DNA from: CAYFHQ01 sp964342805
Lineage (GTDB): Bacteria; Bacillota; Clostridia; Peptostreptococcales; Acidaminobacteraceae
Reading direction: 5' to 3'
Length of the DNA stretch: 20,341 bases
NCBI GenBank assembly: GCA_964342805.1
Contig: CAYFHQ010000068.1
Location: 1 to 20,341, forward strand
The position numbers and the translations under genes were made by a program. The first letter of the stretch is position 1, and each line of letters opens with the position of its first letter. Positions 1 to 7,409 of the stretch are shown piece after piece. Under the pieces are notes generated by a model that was not told the origin of the DNA, did not search any database, and saw nothing but the letters and a program-made list of their open reading frames with translations.

Positions 1-2
1 AT

Positions 3-260
3 GCCACCAGGGAAGCGGCAAGAACAGCAGCCCTAGGTAATTCCGACGATGATATAGAAGCCGTTGTAGCCCTTACTGCTGACGGCCTGGACCTGGCTGA
101 ACTGACCACGGTGATCAATCCAGCCCAAGGGGCAAGGACCTCTGGAGACATGGTTACGATCACCATTACCTACGATTTTTCCCTGATTTCTCCCTTTGTG
201 GGGGACATCCTTGGAAATGCCATAGAACTGAATGCGTCCACTGTCATGCGGGTGGAATAG
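3..260 (+). CDS. TadE-like pilus assembly protein, C-terminal fragment
   Basis: An open frame enters from the left edge and ends at the TAG at 258-260, giving about 85 residues of a C-terminus. The fragment carries a basic, alanine-rich stretch (residues like REAARTAAL), a middle part ending in a GDMVTITITYDF-type segment, and a final T-V-M-R-V-E. That is the usual ending of TadE/TadG-like pseudopilins, whose N-terminal membrane helix would lie outside the window. In Tad (type IVc) pilus systems these are minor pilins processed by a prepilin peptidase. It stops 22 bases before cpaB, so it belongs to the same operon. Family assignment rests on the tail pattern plus position next to cpaB; it could be a TadG-type protein instead. 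The start is not visible. Confidence 0.75.
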   Translation, partial: ATREAARTAALGNSDDDIEAVVALTADGLDLAELTTVINPAQGARTSGDMVTITITYDFSLISPFVGDILGNAIELNASTVMRVE

Positions 261-282
261 CAGGAAACCATGGAGGAACCGA

Positions 283-1011
283 ATGAAAGGGTTTGGCATA
301 AAACTATTGATATTGGCAATGATTTTTGCTGGGCTGGCTGCTTTCGTCGGATACACTGCACTATCAAGAGCCACGGATAACGTGGTAGAAGGCCCAGTAC
401 AAGAATATCTGGTGGCGTCACAGCTAATAGAAGCAGGGACCAAGATCACCTCTGACATGGTCAAGGGGGTCGAACGACCGGTTGGCGCAGCGGACGAGAA
501 CATTGTTGTGAAGCGAGAAGAAATCGTTGGCAAGTACGCATCTTCAGATATTTTACAAAACGAGTATTTCCGCAGTGAACGCCTCGTGGAGGAAGACACC
601 TCGCGGATCATTTATACCTTACAAGAAGGTTTTCGAACAGTGACCCTGTCTGTGGACCCTTACTCCGCAGCAGCCGACCTGATCGTGCCTGGAGACCGAG
701 TGGATTTGGCAGTCTACCTGCCAGAGAAAAAGGACAATGGCCGGATTATCCGTCAGGACTTGGCTTCTTTGTTTTTGGCAGATGTGGAAGTCTTGGCAGT
801 TGACCGGATCTCAAAACGGGGCACAGTGGCCCACGAAGAAGTCCCTGAGCAATTTGCCATTACTCTGGCTGTCCCAGTCATGGCCACAGAGCAAGTAGTC
901 CTGGCAGAGCACATTGGGTTTGTGGAACTCATGCTTCGTCCGATACATGACCACAATACACCAACAACGCCAAATGCCATTTGGAAGGACCTGCAGCACC
1001 GATTTGAGTAA
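283..1011 (+). CDS. cpaB: Flp pilus assembly protein CpaB (RcpC-like, SAF domain)
   Basis: This 242-residue protein begins with a short basic stretch and one membrane helix (about residues 5-25). A SAF-type segment follows (YLVASQLIEAGTKITSDMV, about 45-65), then a CpaB-type C-terminal half with VTLSVDPYSAAADLIVPGDRVDLAVYL. CpaB/RcpC proteins are periplasm- or wall-facing parts of Tad pilus secretion machinery. I chose the ATG at 283 because GGAGG at 272-276 lies six bases upstream; the frame is open further upstream but only over the end of the TadE-like gene. Downstream, 29 bases separate it from the CpaE-type gene, so co-transcription is expected. In Gram-positive bacteria, which lack the secretin CpaC, the exact role of CpaB is less clear. 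Family call is firm. Confidence 0.9.
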   Translation: MKGFGIKLLILAMIFAGLAAFVGYTALSRATDNVVEGPVQEYLVASQLIEAGTKITSDMVKGVERPVGAADENIVVKREEIVGKYASSDILQNEYFRSERLVEEDTSRIIYTLQEGFRTVTLSVDPYSAAADLIVPGDRVDLAVYLPEKKDNGRIIRQDLASLFLADVEVLAVDRISKRGTVAHEEVPEQFAITLAVPVMATEQVVLAEHIGFVELMLRPIHDHNTPTTPNAIWKDLQHRFE

Positions 1012-1040
1012 GCAAAGTTGAATAAGAGAAGGAGGACATG

Positions 1041-2222
1041 ATGGACAAGAAAATCCGCATAATGGTTGCCGATGATCAGTCGGAAACCCGTGCCCTCGTA
1101 AAACGCTATATGTCCTTCACGGAGGACATGGAAATCATAGCAGAAGCTGACGGTGGGGAAGACGTCCTGTCTCAGCTGGAAGATATAGAAGTTGATGTGA
1201 TTCTCATGGACATCAATATGCCGGGAATGAATGGCCTGCAGGCAACAGAGATTATTGCAGAGCGCTTTCCTGACATCGTTGTGATCATGATGTCCGTTCA
1301 AGGGGAAGTGGAGTACTTTAAACACGCCATGCGGTCTGGGGCCCGGGAGTTTATCGTCAAACCTTTTGAACTGGAAGTCTTAACGGGCACTATCCGTGAC
1401 ACCTATGAAGCAGAGTGCAAGCGGTCAGTCAACCGGGTCAAGGCGGTGGTGGAACCCACTTCGTCGGCCCTTGGCCACACCATGGCCTTCTTCGGCTCAA
1501 AGGGTGGGGTTGGCAAATCCGTAATCGCTGTGAACACGGCCATCGTATTGGCCCAGCAGGGCTATAAGACAGCCTTGATCGACCTGGACCTTCAGTTTGG
1601 TGACGTGGGCATGTTAATGGATATACGGCCCAAGCGGTCAATTGCTGAACTAGTCATGGACACAGACATGGCCCTGCCCCGGATTATAGAACATATGGAG
1701 CAATATGAAGACAATCTTCACGTTCTCTTGGCACCCAAAAAGCCAGAGCAGGCTGAAGTGGTCCATGACAGACACGTCCGGGCCTGTATAGAAGAAATGC
1801 AAACTTATTTTGACTTTATCGTCCTGGACCTGGGGACCAACTACCATGAAAACACCCTGGCGGCCATGGACATGTCCGACCGGATTTACTTCTTGACCAC
1901 CCTGGACATGTTGTCTGTGAAAAATGCCAAACTGGGGCTAGACGTCATGATGTCTCTGGACTATGACAAGGACAAGATCCAACTGGTCCTTAACCGGTGG
2001 AAGGCAGGGTCCAAGATCAAGCCCGGCGATATTGAGCGGGTCCTTGGCTTTAAAGTGGCCTATCAAATAGAGGAAGAAAAGAAGTTTTTACTGGAAACCA
2101 TCAATCGAGGAGAGCCCTTCGCCCAGAATAAACGCCTACGGAGCACCCGTTTCTACAAGGGACTCAAGGCCCTGAGCGACGCAGCCATAGCAGGAGGTGT
2201 GTCTCATGTCACTGCTTCATAG
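1041..2222 (+). CDS. cpaE: Receiver domain-CpaE/TadZ ATPase fusion, pilus localisation
   Basis: Residues 1-120 form a response-regulator receiver with acidic pair D11/D12, phospho-acceptor D57 (LMDINMPGMNG), S85 and K107 (VKPF). Residues 148-393 form a MinD/ParA-like ATPase with deviant Walker A KGGVGKS (154-160), an IDLDLQFGDVG segment and a FIVLDLGTN Walker-B-like segment. CpaE/TadZ proteins sit at the pole and place the Tad machine; their N-terminal receivers are often degenerate, but here all canonical residues are kept. Two ATGs lie in tandem (1038 and 1041). GGAGG at 1031-1035 spaces better to 1041, so that start was used; 1038 adds one residue. The 3' end overlaps cpaF by 17 bases, indicating coupling. 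Function as pilus localisation ATPase is by family; phosphorylation is inferred. Confidence 0.9.
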   Translation: MDKKIRIMVADDQSETRALVKRYMSFTEDMEIIAEADGGEDVLSQLEDIEVDVILMDINMPGMNGLQATEIIAERFPDIVVIMMSVQGEVEYFKHAMRSGAREFIVKPFELEVLTGTIRDTYEAECKRSVNRVKAVVEPTSSALGHTMAFFGSKGGVGKSVIAVNTAIVLAQQGYKTALIDLDLQFGDVGMLMDIRPKRSIAELVMDTDMALPRIIEHMEQYEDNLHVLLAPKKPEQAEVVHDRHVRACIEEMQTYFDFIVLDLGTNYHENTLAAMDMSDRIYFLTTLDMLSVKNAKLGLDVMMSLDYDKDKIQLVLNRWKAGSKIKPGDIERVLGFKVAYQIEEEKKFLLETINRGEPFAQNKRLRSTRFYKGLKALSDAAIAGGVSHVTAS

Positions 2223-3537
2223 ATTGGAAACCAAACAAGAGTCTGAGGGACACCATGGCACAGGTAAAAGCGTCCGGGAAGATCCCTATGAAAAGCTAAA
2301 ACAAAGCATTCAGTACAAGGTGATTGCAGACCTGGACATTGACTTCAACCAGCTTAATGAAGACATGAACAAGGTCAAGCCCAGTATTGAGGCCCTGGTA
2401 GAACAACATGTGAACTCTGAGTCTCTCAACATGACCAACGCCCAGCGCAAGCGGATGATTGGTGAACTCATGGACGAGATCATTGGCTTTGGCCCCATTA
2501 CTGGCCTCCTCAATGACCCAGAAGTCACCGAGGTCATGGTCAACGGACCGGACCAGATTTACGTGGAACGCAGTGGCAAGCTCACCCTTGCAGGTACCCG
2601 CTTCAAGGACAATGAACATGTCCTCCACGTGATCAAAAAAATCGTTAGTCCCATTGGACGTCGGATCGATGAAAGTTCCCCCATGGTGGACGCAAGACTA
2701 CCTGACGGCTCACGGGTGAATGCCATTATTCCACCCCTGGCCCTGGACGGCCCCTCTATCACCATTCGAAAGTTCTCAGAGGGCCCCTTCCAGGTGGACG
2801 ACCTCATTGGTTTTGGAACCATGACGGCCAACATGGCGGAACTGATTCGCTATTGTATTGAAGGCCATTTGAATATAATCGTTTCCGGTGGTACGGGTTC
2901 AGGCAAGACTACAACCCTCAACGTCCTGTCCTCCTTTATACCAGGTACGGAGCGGATTATCACCATTGAAGACGCCGCTGAGCTTAAGCTCCACCAGGAG
3001 CACGTGGTCCGGCTGGAAACCCGTCCACCAAATATTGAAGGCAAGGGCCAGATTACCATCCGGGACCTGGTAAAAAACAGTCTGCGGATGCGCCCTGACC
3101 GAATTGTAGTTGGTGAGGTACGTTCTGGGGAAGCCCTGGACATGTTGCAGGCCATGAACACGGGCCATGATGGGTCCTTGACCACAGGCCACGCCAATTC
3201 ACCCCGGGATATGTTGTCCAGACTGGAAACCATGGTCCTCATGTCAGGCATGAACCTCCCCGTTAGAGCCATCCGGGACCAGATTAGCTCAGCCCTCCAC
3301 TTGATCATTCAGCAGTCCCGTCTCCAGGACGGTTCCAGAAAGATCGTCAACATAACTGAAGTCCATGGCATGGAAGGGGACGTTATTATCCTCCAGGATA
3401 TTTTTAAGTTTGAGCAAACCGGTTTTGACGCCAATGGTAAGGTGACAGGCCGTTATGTATACTCCGGCATTCGACCCAAGCTCGTGGACAAGTTACGGGC
3501 CATGGGCATGCACGTACCCATGAACTTGTTTAAGTAG
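2206..3537 (+). CDS. cpaF: Tad pilus assembly/secretion ATPase CpaF (TadA)
   Basis: A 443-residue GspE/VirB11-type hexameric ATPase that powers Tad pilus extension from the cytoplasm. Walker A GGTGSGKT is at about residues 228-235. An IITIEDAAEL Asp-box-like segment follows, then Walker B (RIVVGEVRSGEA, about 298-309), a conserved GHDGSLTTGHANSP segment, and a C-terminal domain typical of CpaF. The start at ATG 2206 has AGGAGG at 2192-2197 with eight-base spacing; a GTG at 2197 would overlap the ribosome site. It overlaps the end of the CpaE gene by 17 bases and is 22 bases before tadB. Length matches CpaF proteins. In many Tad systems the same motor drives extension and retraction; that is family knowledge, not shown here. 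Confidence 0.95.
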   Translation: MSLLHRLETKQESEGHHGTGKSVREDPYEKLKQSIQYKVIADLDIDFNQLNEDMNKVKPSIEALVEQHVNSESLNMTNAQRKRMIGELMDEIIGFGPITGLLNDPEVTEVMVNGPDQIYVERSGKLTLAGTRFKDNEHVLHVIKKIVSPIGRRIDESSPMVDARLPDGSRVNAIIPPLALDGPSITIRKFSEGPFQVDDLIGFGTMTANMAELIRYCIEGHLNIIVSGGTGSGKTTTLNVLSSFIPGTERIITIEDAAELKLHQEHVVRLETRPPNIEGKGQITIRDLVKNSLRMRPDRIVVGEVRSGEALDMLQAMNTGHDGSLTTGHANSPRDMLSRLETMVLMSGMNLPVRAIRDQISSALHLIIQQSRLQDGSRKIVNITEVHGMEGDVIILQDIFKFEQTGFDANGKVTGRYVYSGIRPKLVDKLRAMGMHVPMNLFK

Positions 3538-3559
3538 GATTTGAAGGGAAGGTGATGGT

Positions 3560-4507
3560 ATGGAATTGTTTGCAGGTTTACTCTTCTTCACCATCTTCTG
3601 TTTCATAGCAGGTCTGATGGCCATCCGCCGATCCCGTACGGAAGCAGTGGACCGGGTTCAGGGGTGGCTGGAAGAAGAACGCCTTGACCCAGAACAAAAG
3701 AAAAAGGCAAGCCGTAACCGTCGGAGAAACCGCCGGGTCAAGCAGGGATCAGGTCCCTTGTTCAAAATCATGGAGAAAAACCGGGTCCGCCTCCTCCAGG
3801 CCGACTGGAACATGGCGGCGGAAGAGTGGATTGCCCTTAAGTTTCTCTTTGCCCTGGCCCTACCCATTGGAACTGCGCTTGTGGCCAACTTGGGCATGGC
3901 GGCCATAGTTTTCTTAGTGGCCTTAATCCTTCCCGACGGCTTTCTCAATATGAAACGTAAGGCCAGAGTCAAGCAGTTTGATGACCAATTGGGAGACGCC
4001 ATTGGGGTCTTGTCCAACTCACTAAAAGCGGGATATAGTTTCCTCCAGGCTGTGAGTTCAGTGGCCCGGGAAATGCCAGACCCGATTTCCCTGGAGTTTC
4101 GAAGACTCCTCAAGGAACTGAGTCTGGGAATGGACTCCGACCAGGCCCTTAGGAACCTGGTAGAAAGGGTTCCTTCTGAAGACTTGCAACTGATGATTAC
4201 TGCCATTATGATCCAAAAGGAAACCGGTGGTAACCTGTCAGAAATCCTAGACAATATTGCTTCGACCATCCGGGAACGGATCCAGCTGGGGGGCGAAATT
4301 AGAGCCTTGACCGCCCAGGGTCGTATGACTGGGATCATTGTAGGGTCCATGCCCCTCTTCTTAATGGGTATCCTCTACATGGCTGATCCCTCCTATTTGA
4401 TGTTGCTCTTTACCCACCCCATTGGAAAAATGCTTATGATGATGGCAGTGGGCAATGAGATCCTTGGGATTTGGTTTATTCGAAAGATCATTAAAGTGGA
4501 AGTCTAG
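3560..4507 (+). CDS. tadB: Tad pilus inner-membrane platform protein TadB
   Basis: A 315-residue membrane protein with one N-terminal helix (about 2-22) and a very basic cytoplasmic stretch (KKKASRNRRRNRR, about 50-63). A helix pair follows (about 90-130), then a T2SSF/GspF-type domain with FDDQLGDAIGVLSNSLKAGYSFLQA and QKETGGNLSEILDNIASTIRER, and two C-terminal helices. TadB pairs with TadC to form the membrane platform on which CpaF acts. The start ATG 3560 is preceded by a GGGAAGGTG ribosome site. It lies 22 bases after cpaF and 63 bases before tadC. The order cpaF-tadB-tadC is the standard Tad order, which supports the TadB rather than TadC label. Confidence 0.92.
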   Translation: MELFAGLLFFTIFCFIAGLMAIRRSRTEAVDRVQGWLEEERLDPEQKKKASRNRRRNRRVKQGSGPLFKIMEKNRVRLLQADWNMAAEEWIALKFLFALALPIGTALVANLGMAAIVFLVALILPDGFLNMKRKARVKQFDDQLGDAIGVLSNSLKAGYSFLQAVSSVAREMPDPISLEFRRLLKELSLGMDSDQALRNLVERVPSEDLQLMITAIMIQKETGGNLSEILDNIASTIRERIQLGGEIRALTAQGRMTGIIVGSMPLFLMGILYMADPSYLMLLFTHPIGKMLMMMAVGNEILGIWFIRKIIKVEV

Positions 4508-4570
4508 TCGCTTGTCCATTTGTTAGGGTCATAGGCTAGAAGGTATAAAATGGGTGAAAGGAGAGTCCAC

Positions 4571-5488
4571 ATGGTAAGCTTTGGAATGTTACTGTTTTTC
4601 ACATTATTATCTGGCTTTCTAGGTCTCTATTCCACCTTTGCCATAGAGCAGCGTGATTTGAAACGGCGGCTGGTGGACGTTGAAAAGGACTACCCCGTCA
4701 ACCATGTGGAACTTGAGAAACGTCAGTCCCTATTGGGGAAGATGGCCCATGGCCTGTCGGAAAAACTCCTGGCTATTGCCTCGATTTTTAACACACGTAA
4801 CCAGTTAGATCGTTTGGAAAACAAGTTGTATAGAGCAGGTCTTATGCCCAAAATCAATGTCAGTGGCTGGCTGCTCATCCGTGTTCTTATACAGTTTTTA
4901 CTTCCCCTTTTAATGGGTGTTTTATTGGCCCTGGTTACGGAGGACATTCCCCGGGCGATTCTGTCGGCCCTGTCCATGTCCGTGTCTGCTTATTCCAGTA
5001 GTATGCTTTACTTGAACAACCGGATTAAGCAACGGCGCAAGGCATTGGAGTCGGCCCTGCCTGACGCCCTTGACCTGATCACAGTCAGTGTAGAGGCGGG
5101 TCTGTCTTTTGACGGTGCCATGGACCGAGTGGCCCTCAATATGCAAGGTCCCCTGGCCCAAGAGTTTGGTCAAACCCTCAAGGCCCTACGGATGGGTAAG
5201 TCCCGCCGGGAAGCCATGCGGGACATGAGCGACCGGTGTGATACTTCGGACCTAACTACCTTTATCGGGTCCATTATTCAAGCCGACGAGCTGGGTGTCT
5301 CCATAGGGAGCATTCTTAGGATTCAATCGGTTCAAATGCGAGAACGACGCCGGCAGCGGGCGAGGGAAAAGTCCATGCAGGCTCCAATAAAAATGATGTT
5401 TCCCCTGGCTCTATTTATCTTTCCGACCATCTTTGTGGTACTCCTGGGGCCGGCCATGATTCAAATGATGGAAACCTTTATGAAATAG
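4571..5488 (+). CDS. tadC: Tad pilus inner-membrane platform protein TadC
   Basis: A 305-residue partner of TadB. It has an N-terminal helix (about 3-23), a cytoplasmic stretch, and a hydrophobic pair (about 97-140). The T2SSF domain contains ALPDALDLITVSVEAGLSFDGAMDRVA and a TTFIGSIIQADELGVSIGSILR stretch, and a C-terminal helix ends the protein. I start at ATG 4571 rather than the in-frame ATG at 4550, because AAAGGAG at 4557-4563 gives seven-base spacing to 4571 while nothing good precedes 4550. The gene is 13 bases before the DUF192 gene, so those two are very probably co-transcribed. Role: with TadB, the membrane platform of the type IVc pilus. Confidence 0.92.
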   Translation: MVSFGMLLFFTLLSGFLGLYSTFAIEQRDLKRRLVDVEKDYPVNHVELEKRQSLLGKMAHGLSEKLLAIASIFNTRNQLDRLENKLYRAGLMPKINVSGWLLIRVLIQFLLPLLMGVLLALVTEDIPRAILSALSMSVSAYSSSMLYLNNRIKQRRKALESALPDALDLITVSVEAGLSFDGAMDRVALNMQGPLAQEFGQTLKALRMGKSRREAMRDMSDRCDTSDLTTFIGSIIQADELGVSIGSILRIQSVQMRERRRQRAREKSMQAPIKMMFPLALFIFPTIFVVLLGPAMIQMMETFMK

Positions 5489-5501
5489 CAAGGAGGAAAC
5501 C

Positions 5502-5843
5502 ATGGTAACCACTGTCCTCAGAGGAGAAGACCATATACTGGAATGTAGGAAGACCCTGTCCTTCTGGGACCGGTTTCGGGGACTCATGTTCGCACCTGAA
5601 CGTAAGGCCATACCCCTGGTCATCACCCCCTGCAACCAAGTCCACACCTGGTTCATGGAGTTTCCCCTGCGCCTCTTGTATTTGGATGAGGTAGGCATGG
5701 TCCTCAAAAATGAACAGCTGTCACCGTGGCGATTTGGCAAAAAAGTCCCCGGTGCAAAATATGTTGTAGAAATCCCCATCAGCCTGTCCACGCCCTACTG
5801 GGACAGCCTGAAATCGGGTCAATTTCTGAAACTCAACCAATGA
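5502..5843 (+). CDS. DUF192 domain protein at the end of the tad operon
   Basis: A 113-residue protein covering one complete DUF192 domain. Visible family marks are FWDRFRGLMF near residues 21-30, CNQVHTWFMEFPL with YLDEVG behind it, and LSPWRFGKKVPGAKYVVEIP at about 73-92. No signal peptide or membrane helix is seen, whereas many DUF192 proteins elsewhere are exported. The ribosome site AAGGAGG is eight bases before ATG 5502. It is 13 bases after tadC and is followed directly by a strong terminator, so it is the last gene of the pilus operon. The biochemical function of DUF192 is not established. The position suggests a role tied to Tad pilus assembly, which is inference. Confidence 0.88.
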   Translation: MVTTVLRGEDHILECRKTLSFWDRFRGLMFAPERKAIPLVITPCNQVHTWFMEFPLRLLYLDEVGMVLKNEQLSPWRFGKKVPGAKYVVEIPISLSTPYWDSLKSGQFLKLNQ

Positions 5844-5889
5844 CAAAAAACCACCGCTGCCCGGTAAGGGGCTAGGGGTGGTTTTTTGT
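5843..5889. terminator. Bidirectional intrinsic terminator between tad operon and hydrolase gene
   Basis: A perfect 13-bp inverted repeat (5843-5855 with 5877-5889; core CCACC/GGTGG flanked by A6 and T6) surrounds a 21-base loop. The A-run and T-run let it work for the plus-strand DUF192 gene and for the minus-strand hydrolase ending at 5897. It touches the DUF192 stop codon. Confidence 0.9.
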
Positions 5890-5896
5890 GTCTGTC

Positions 5897-7069
5897 TTAG
5901 TCCGTATTCTCTTTTGGATAGGGCTTTCCAAACAGGAACTGTTCTGGATTGTGAAGCGTCAGATGATTCCGTAGGTCTTCTTTGAGTTTTGCGGCGCCGT
6001 ATACATCAATATACTCTTTATAGGAGTCATTCTCGAAAAGGCACATTGGAAAGTCTGTACCAAAGAGTAGGCGTTCACAAAGTTGTTGTTCATTAATTTC
6101 TTGTGACTGGACTAGTCGATCAACTGTGCTTAACAAGTGTTTATACTCTTTTGCTTTGCCTAGTCGACAGGAGAGATCCGTATAAACGTTGGGGTATTCC
6201 TCCATCAGTTTGACAATTTCAACCTTCCACTTATCGATTCTAATGCCTCGTAACTCAGGTCCAAAATGTGCAAAGTTGAGCTTCAGGTGAGTATGTTTTT
6301 CCAGTACTTTATGCCAATTGATCGGAAACGTTGTATCTTTTGCTTGTTCATCGTCAATCGTTTGATACCCCCCTGGACTGGTGTGGCTCACGATAGGTAT
6401 ACCACGCTTAGAGCAGAAGTCAAACAAGACGTCTGCGGAGTCTTGTTCAAGTTCATAGGACGGGGTTGCGTCAAAACCAAGGGGGGGATAAACTTTAACA
6501 CCGCAATAATAGGGTTCCTCTGTATCCTTCATTTGGTCCATCTTGCCCATAAAATGCTCTTTACGAAGTTGGATGAGTTCTTCATTGGGCAAGTCGCCAT
6601 GTTGGTCCAGTGATGGATAATCTGCAAAGGCACTATCAAGAATGGACTTCAGTTGCGCAGGTTCATTGACCTCAGGATCAAAAGTTACGCCAAGAAAGGG
6701 ATAAATCTGCAATTTACTGTGGGCCGTTTCATTTTTATAGACGTGAATGCCATGGAACAAGTCATGGATTTGGTCCTCGAAGCGTTTTGTCTTTAAGGGA
6801 TAGTGGGTTTCTGAACGATTGTTCTCAGTACATGAAAAGTGCATCATCATGGGACAAAGGACAAATTGGTCAACATCATGGTCCCCAATTCGGATGTGCT
6901 TGTTCCCAGCAAGCAGTTCATTCTCAAGAGTAAGAAATATGTCTCCAATGGAGTAATCAAATATTGTAGCACCATTAATGATCCGCATTACTCTTTTAGA
7001 CAAGCTAATGCCAGTAAACTTTAAAACCGTTAATATAAGGGAAGCAGGTAATATGTATCGTAGTTTCAT
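5897..7069 (-). CDS. Amidohydrolase-2-type TIM-barrel metal hydrolase
   Basis: A 390-residue protein resembling metal-dependent hydrolases of the amidohydrolase-related (ACMSD-like) superfamily. Marks seen are GVKVYPPLGF, SHTSPGGY (His229), LNFAHFGPE (His268), YTDLSCR and the end-of-barrel LLFGTDFP (Asp339). The usual N-terminal H-x-H metal motif is missing; the nearest candidate is a lone His77 in CPMMMHF. Residues 4-20 are hydrophobic and may be an anchor or an internal helix. The start at 7069 is chosen because AAGGAGG precedes it with seven-base spacing; the open frame upstream lacks a ribosome site. The gene stands alone on the minus strand and is visibly richer in A+T and less biased in codon choice than its neighbours, suggesting a separate origin. 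Substrate unknown. Confidence 0.75.
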   Translation of the reverse strand: MKLRYILPASLILTVLKFTGISLSKRVMRIINGATIFDYSIGDIFLTLENELLAGNKHIRIGDHDVDQFVLCPMMMHFSCTENNRSETHYPLKTKRFEDQIHDLFHGIHVYKNETAHSKLQIYPFLGVTFDPEVNEPAQLKSILDSAFADYPSLDQHGDLPNEELIQLRKEHFMGKMDQMKDTEEPYYCGVKVYPPLGFDATPSYELEQDSADVLFDFCSKRGIPIVSHTSPGGYQTIDDEQAKDTTFPINWHKVLEKHTHLKLNFAHFGPELRGIRIDKWKVEIVKLMEEYPNVYTDLSCRLGKAKEYKHLLSTVDRLVQSQEINEQQLCERLLFGTDFPMCLFENDSYKEYIDVYGAAKLKEDLRNHLTLHNPEQFLFGKPYPKENTD

Positions 7070-7142
7070 GAGTTTCCTCCTTGTGGTAAACCAGTCTAAA
7101 CCTAGTATATGTATACATCGTGAAGTTGAGCGCAAATAGAAA

Positions 7143-7158
7143 ATTACCGATTGGTAAT
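7143..7158. repeat. Perfect palindrome ATTACC-N4-GGTAAT, possible operator
   Basis: ATTACC (7143-7148) and GGTAAT (7153-7158) are exact reverse complements with a four-base centre. It lies about 75 bases upstream of the hydrolase start on the minus strand, a suitable place for a dimeric regulator. No regulator gene is next to it, so operator function is a guess. Confidence 0.4.
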
Positions 7159-7185
7159 ACGGTCGATTCATTACAATTGCTGGAG

Positions 7186-7213
7186 TTGAGGCTTGTACTG
7201 TATTGAGGATAAT
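7186..7213 (+). promoter_or_regulatory. Possible promoter for the phosphoesterase gene
   Basis: TTGAGG, a 16-base spacer and GATAAT fit a sigma-A promoter moderately. A transcript from here would carry a leader of about 190 bases, including the hairpin at 7271-7290, before the phosphoesterase start. Other placements are possible. Confidence 0.3.
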
Positions 7214-7270
7214 GGTACATGGAATTAGTGATTATTTTGATTACCAAAAATGGAAACACAGGATATCATA

Positions 7271-7290
7271 GTCTCGTGGGCGCATGAGAC
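7271..7290. other. 8-bp hairpin in the phosphoesterase leader
   Basis: GTCTCGTG and CATGAGAC pair over eight positions (one G-U) around a four-base loop GGCG. No U-run follows on either strand, so it is not an intrinsic terminator. It could be a leader structure or a protein site. Confidence 0.4.
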
Positions 7291-7409
7291 CTGGGGATAG
7301 GCAGGAAAAAAAGCAGAAAAAAGAGCTTGTTAAAACCGCATCTGGATTTCAAGGCCTTGGGTGAGTTCTGAGAAATCGGGTACACATAAACTAAACGATG
7401 GAGGTGCTT

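Larger units (their letters stand above)
7070..7409. other. 340-bp divergent intergenic region, hydrolase / phosphoesterase
   Basis: No convincing gene is present. The region holds the two ribosome sites of the divergent genes, a perfect palindrome at 7143-7158, a weak plus-strand promoter candidate at 7186-7213 and a hairpin at 7271-7290. The left two thirds are A+T-rich like the hydrolase gene; the right part resembles the phosphoesterase side. Its size and contents fit a regulatory region. Confidence 0.6.

Noticed and set aside
33..611. 192-codon minus-strand open frame
   Set aside because: It lies opposite the TadE-like fragment and cpaB, which have family matches and ribosome sites; its own sequence looks like no protein family.
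753..1325. 190-codon minus-strand open frame
   Set aside because: Antisense shadow of cpaB and the CpaE-type gene; no ribosome site or recognisable domain.
2850..3308. 152-codon minus-strand open frame
   Set aside because: Antisense to the most conserved part of cpaF (Walker A/B), with Ser/Arg/Met-rich shadow composition.
3658..4350. 230-codon minus-strand open frame
   Set aside because: Antisense to tadB; composition (Arg/Ser/Ile/Met runs) is typical of a codon-bias shadow.
7271..7290. Hairpin considered as an intrinsic terminator
   Set aside because: No run of T follows on either strand.
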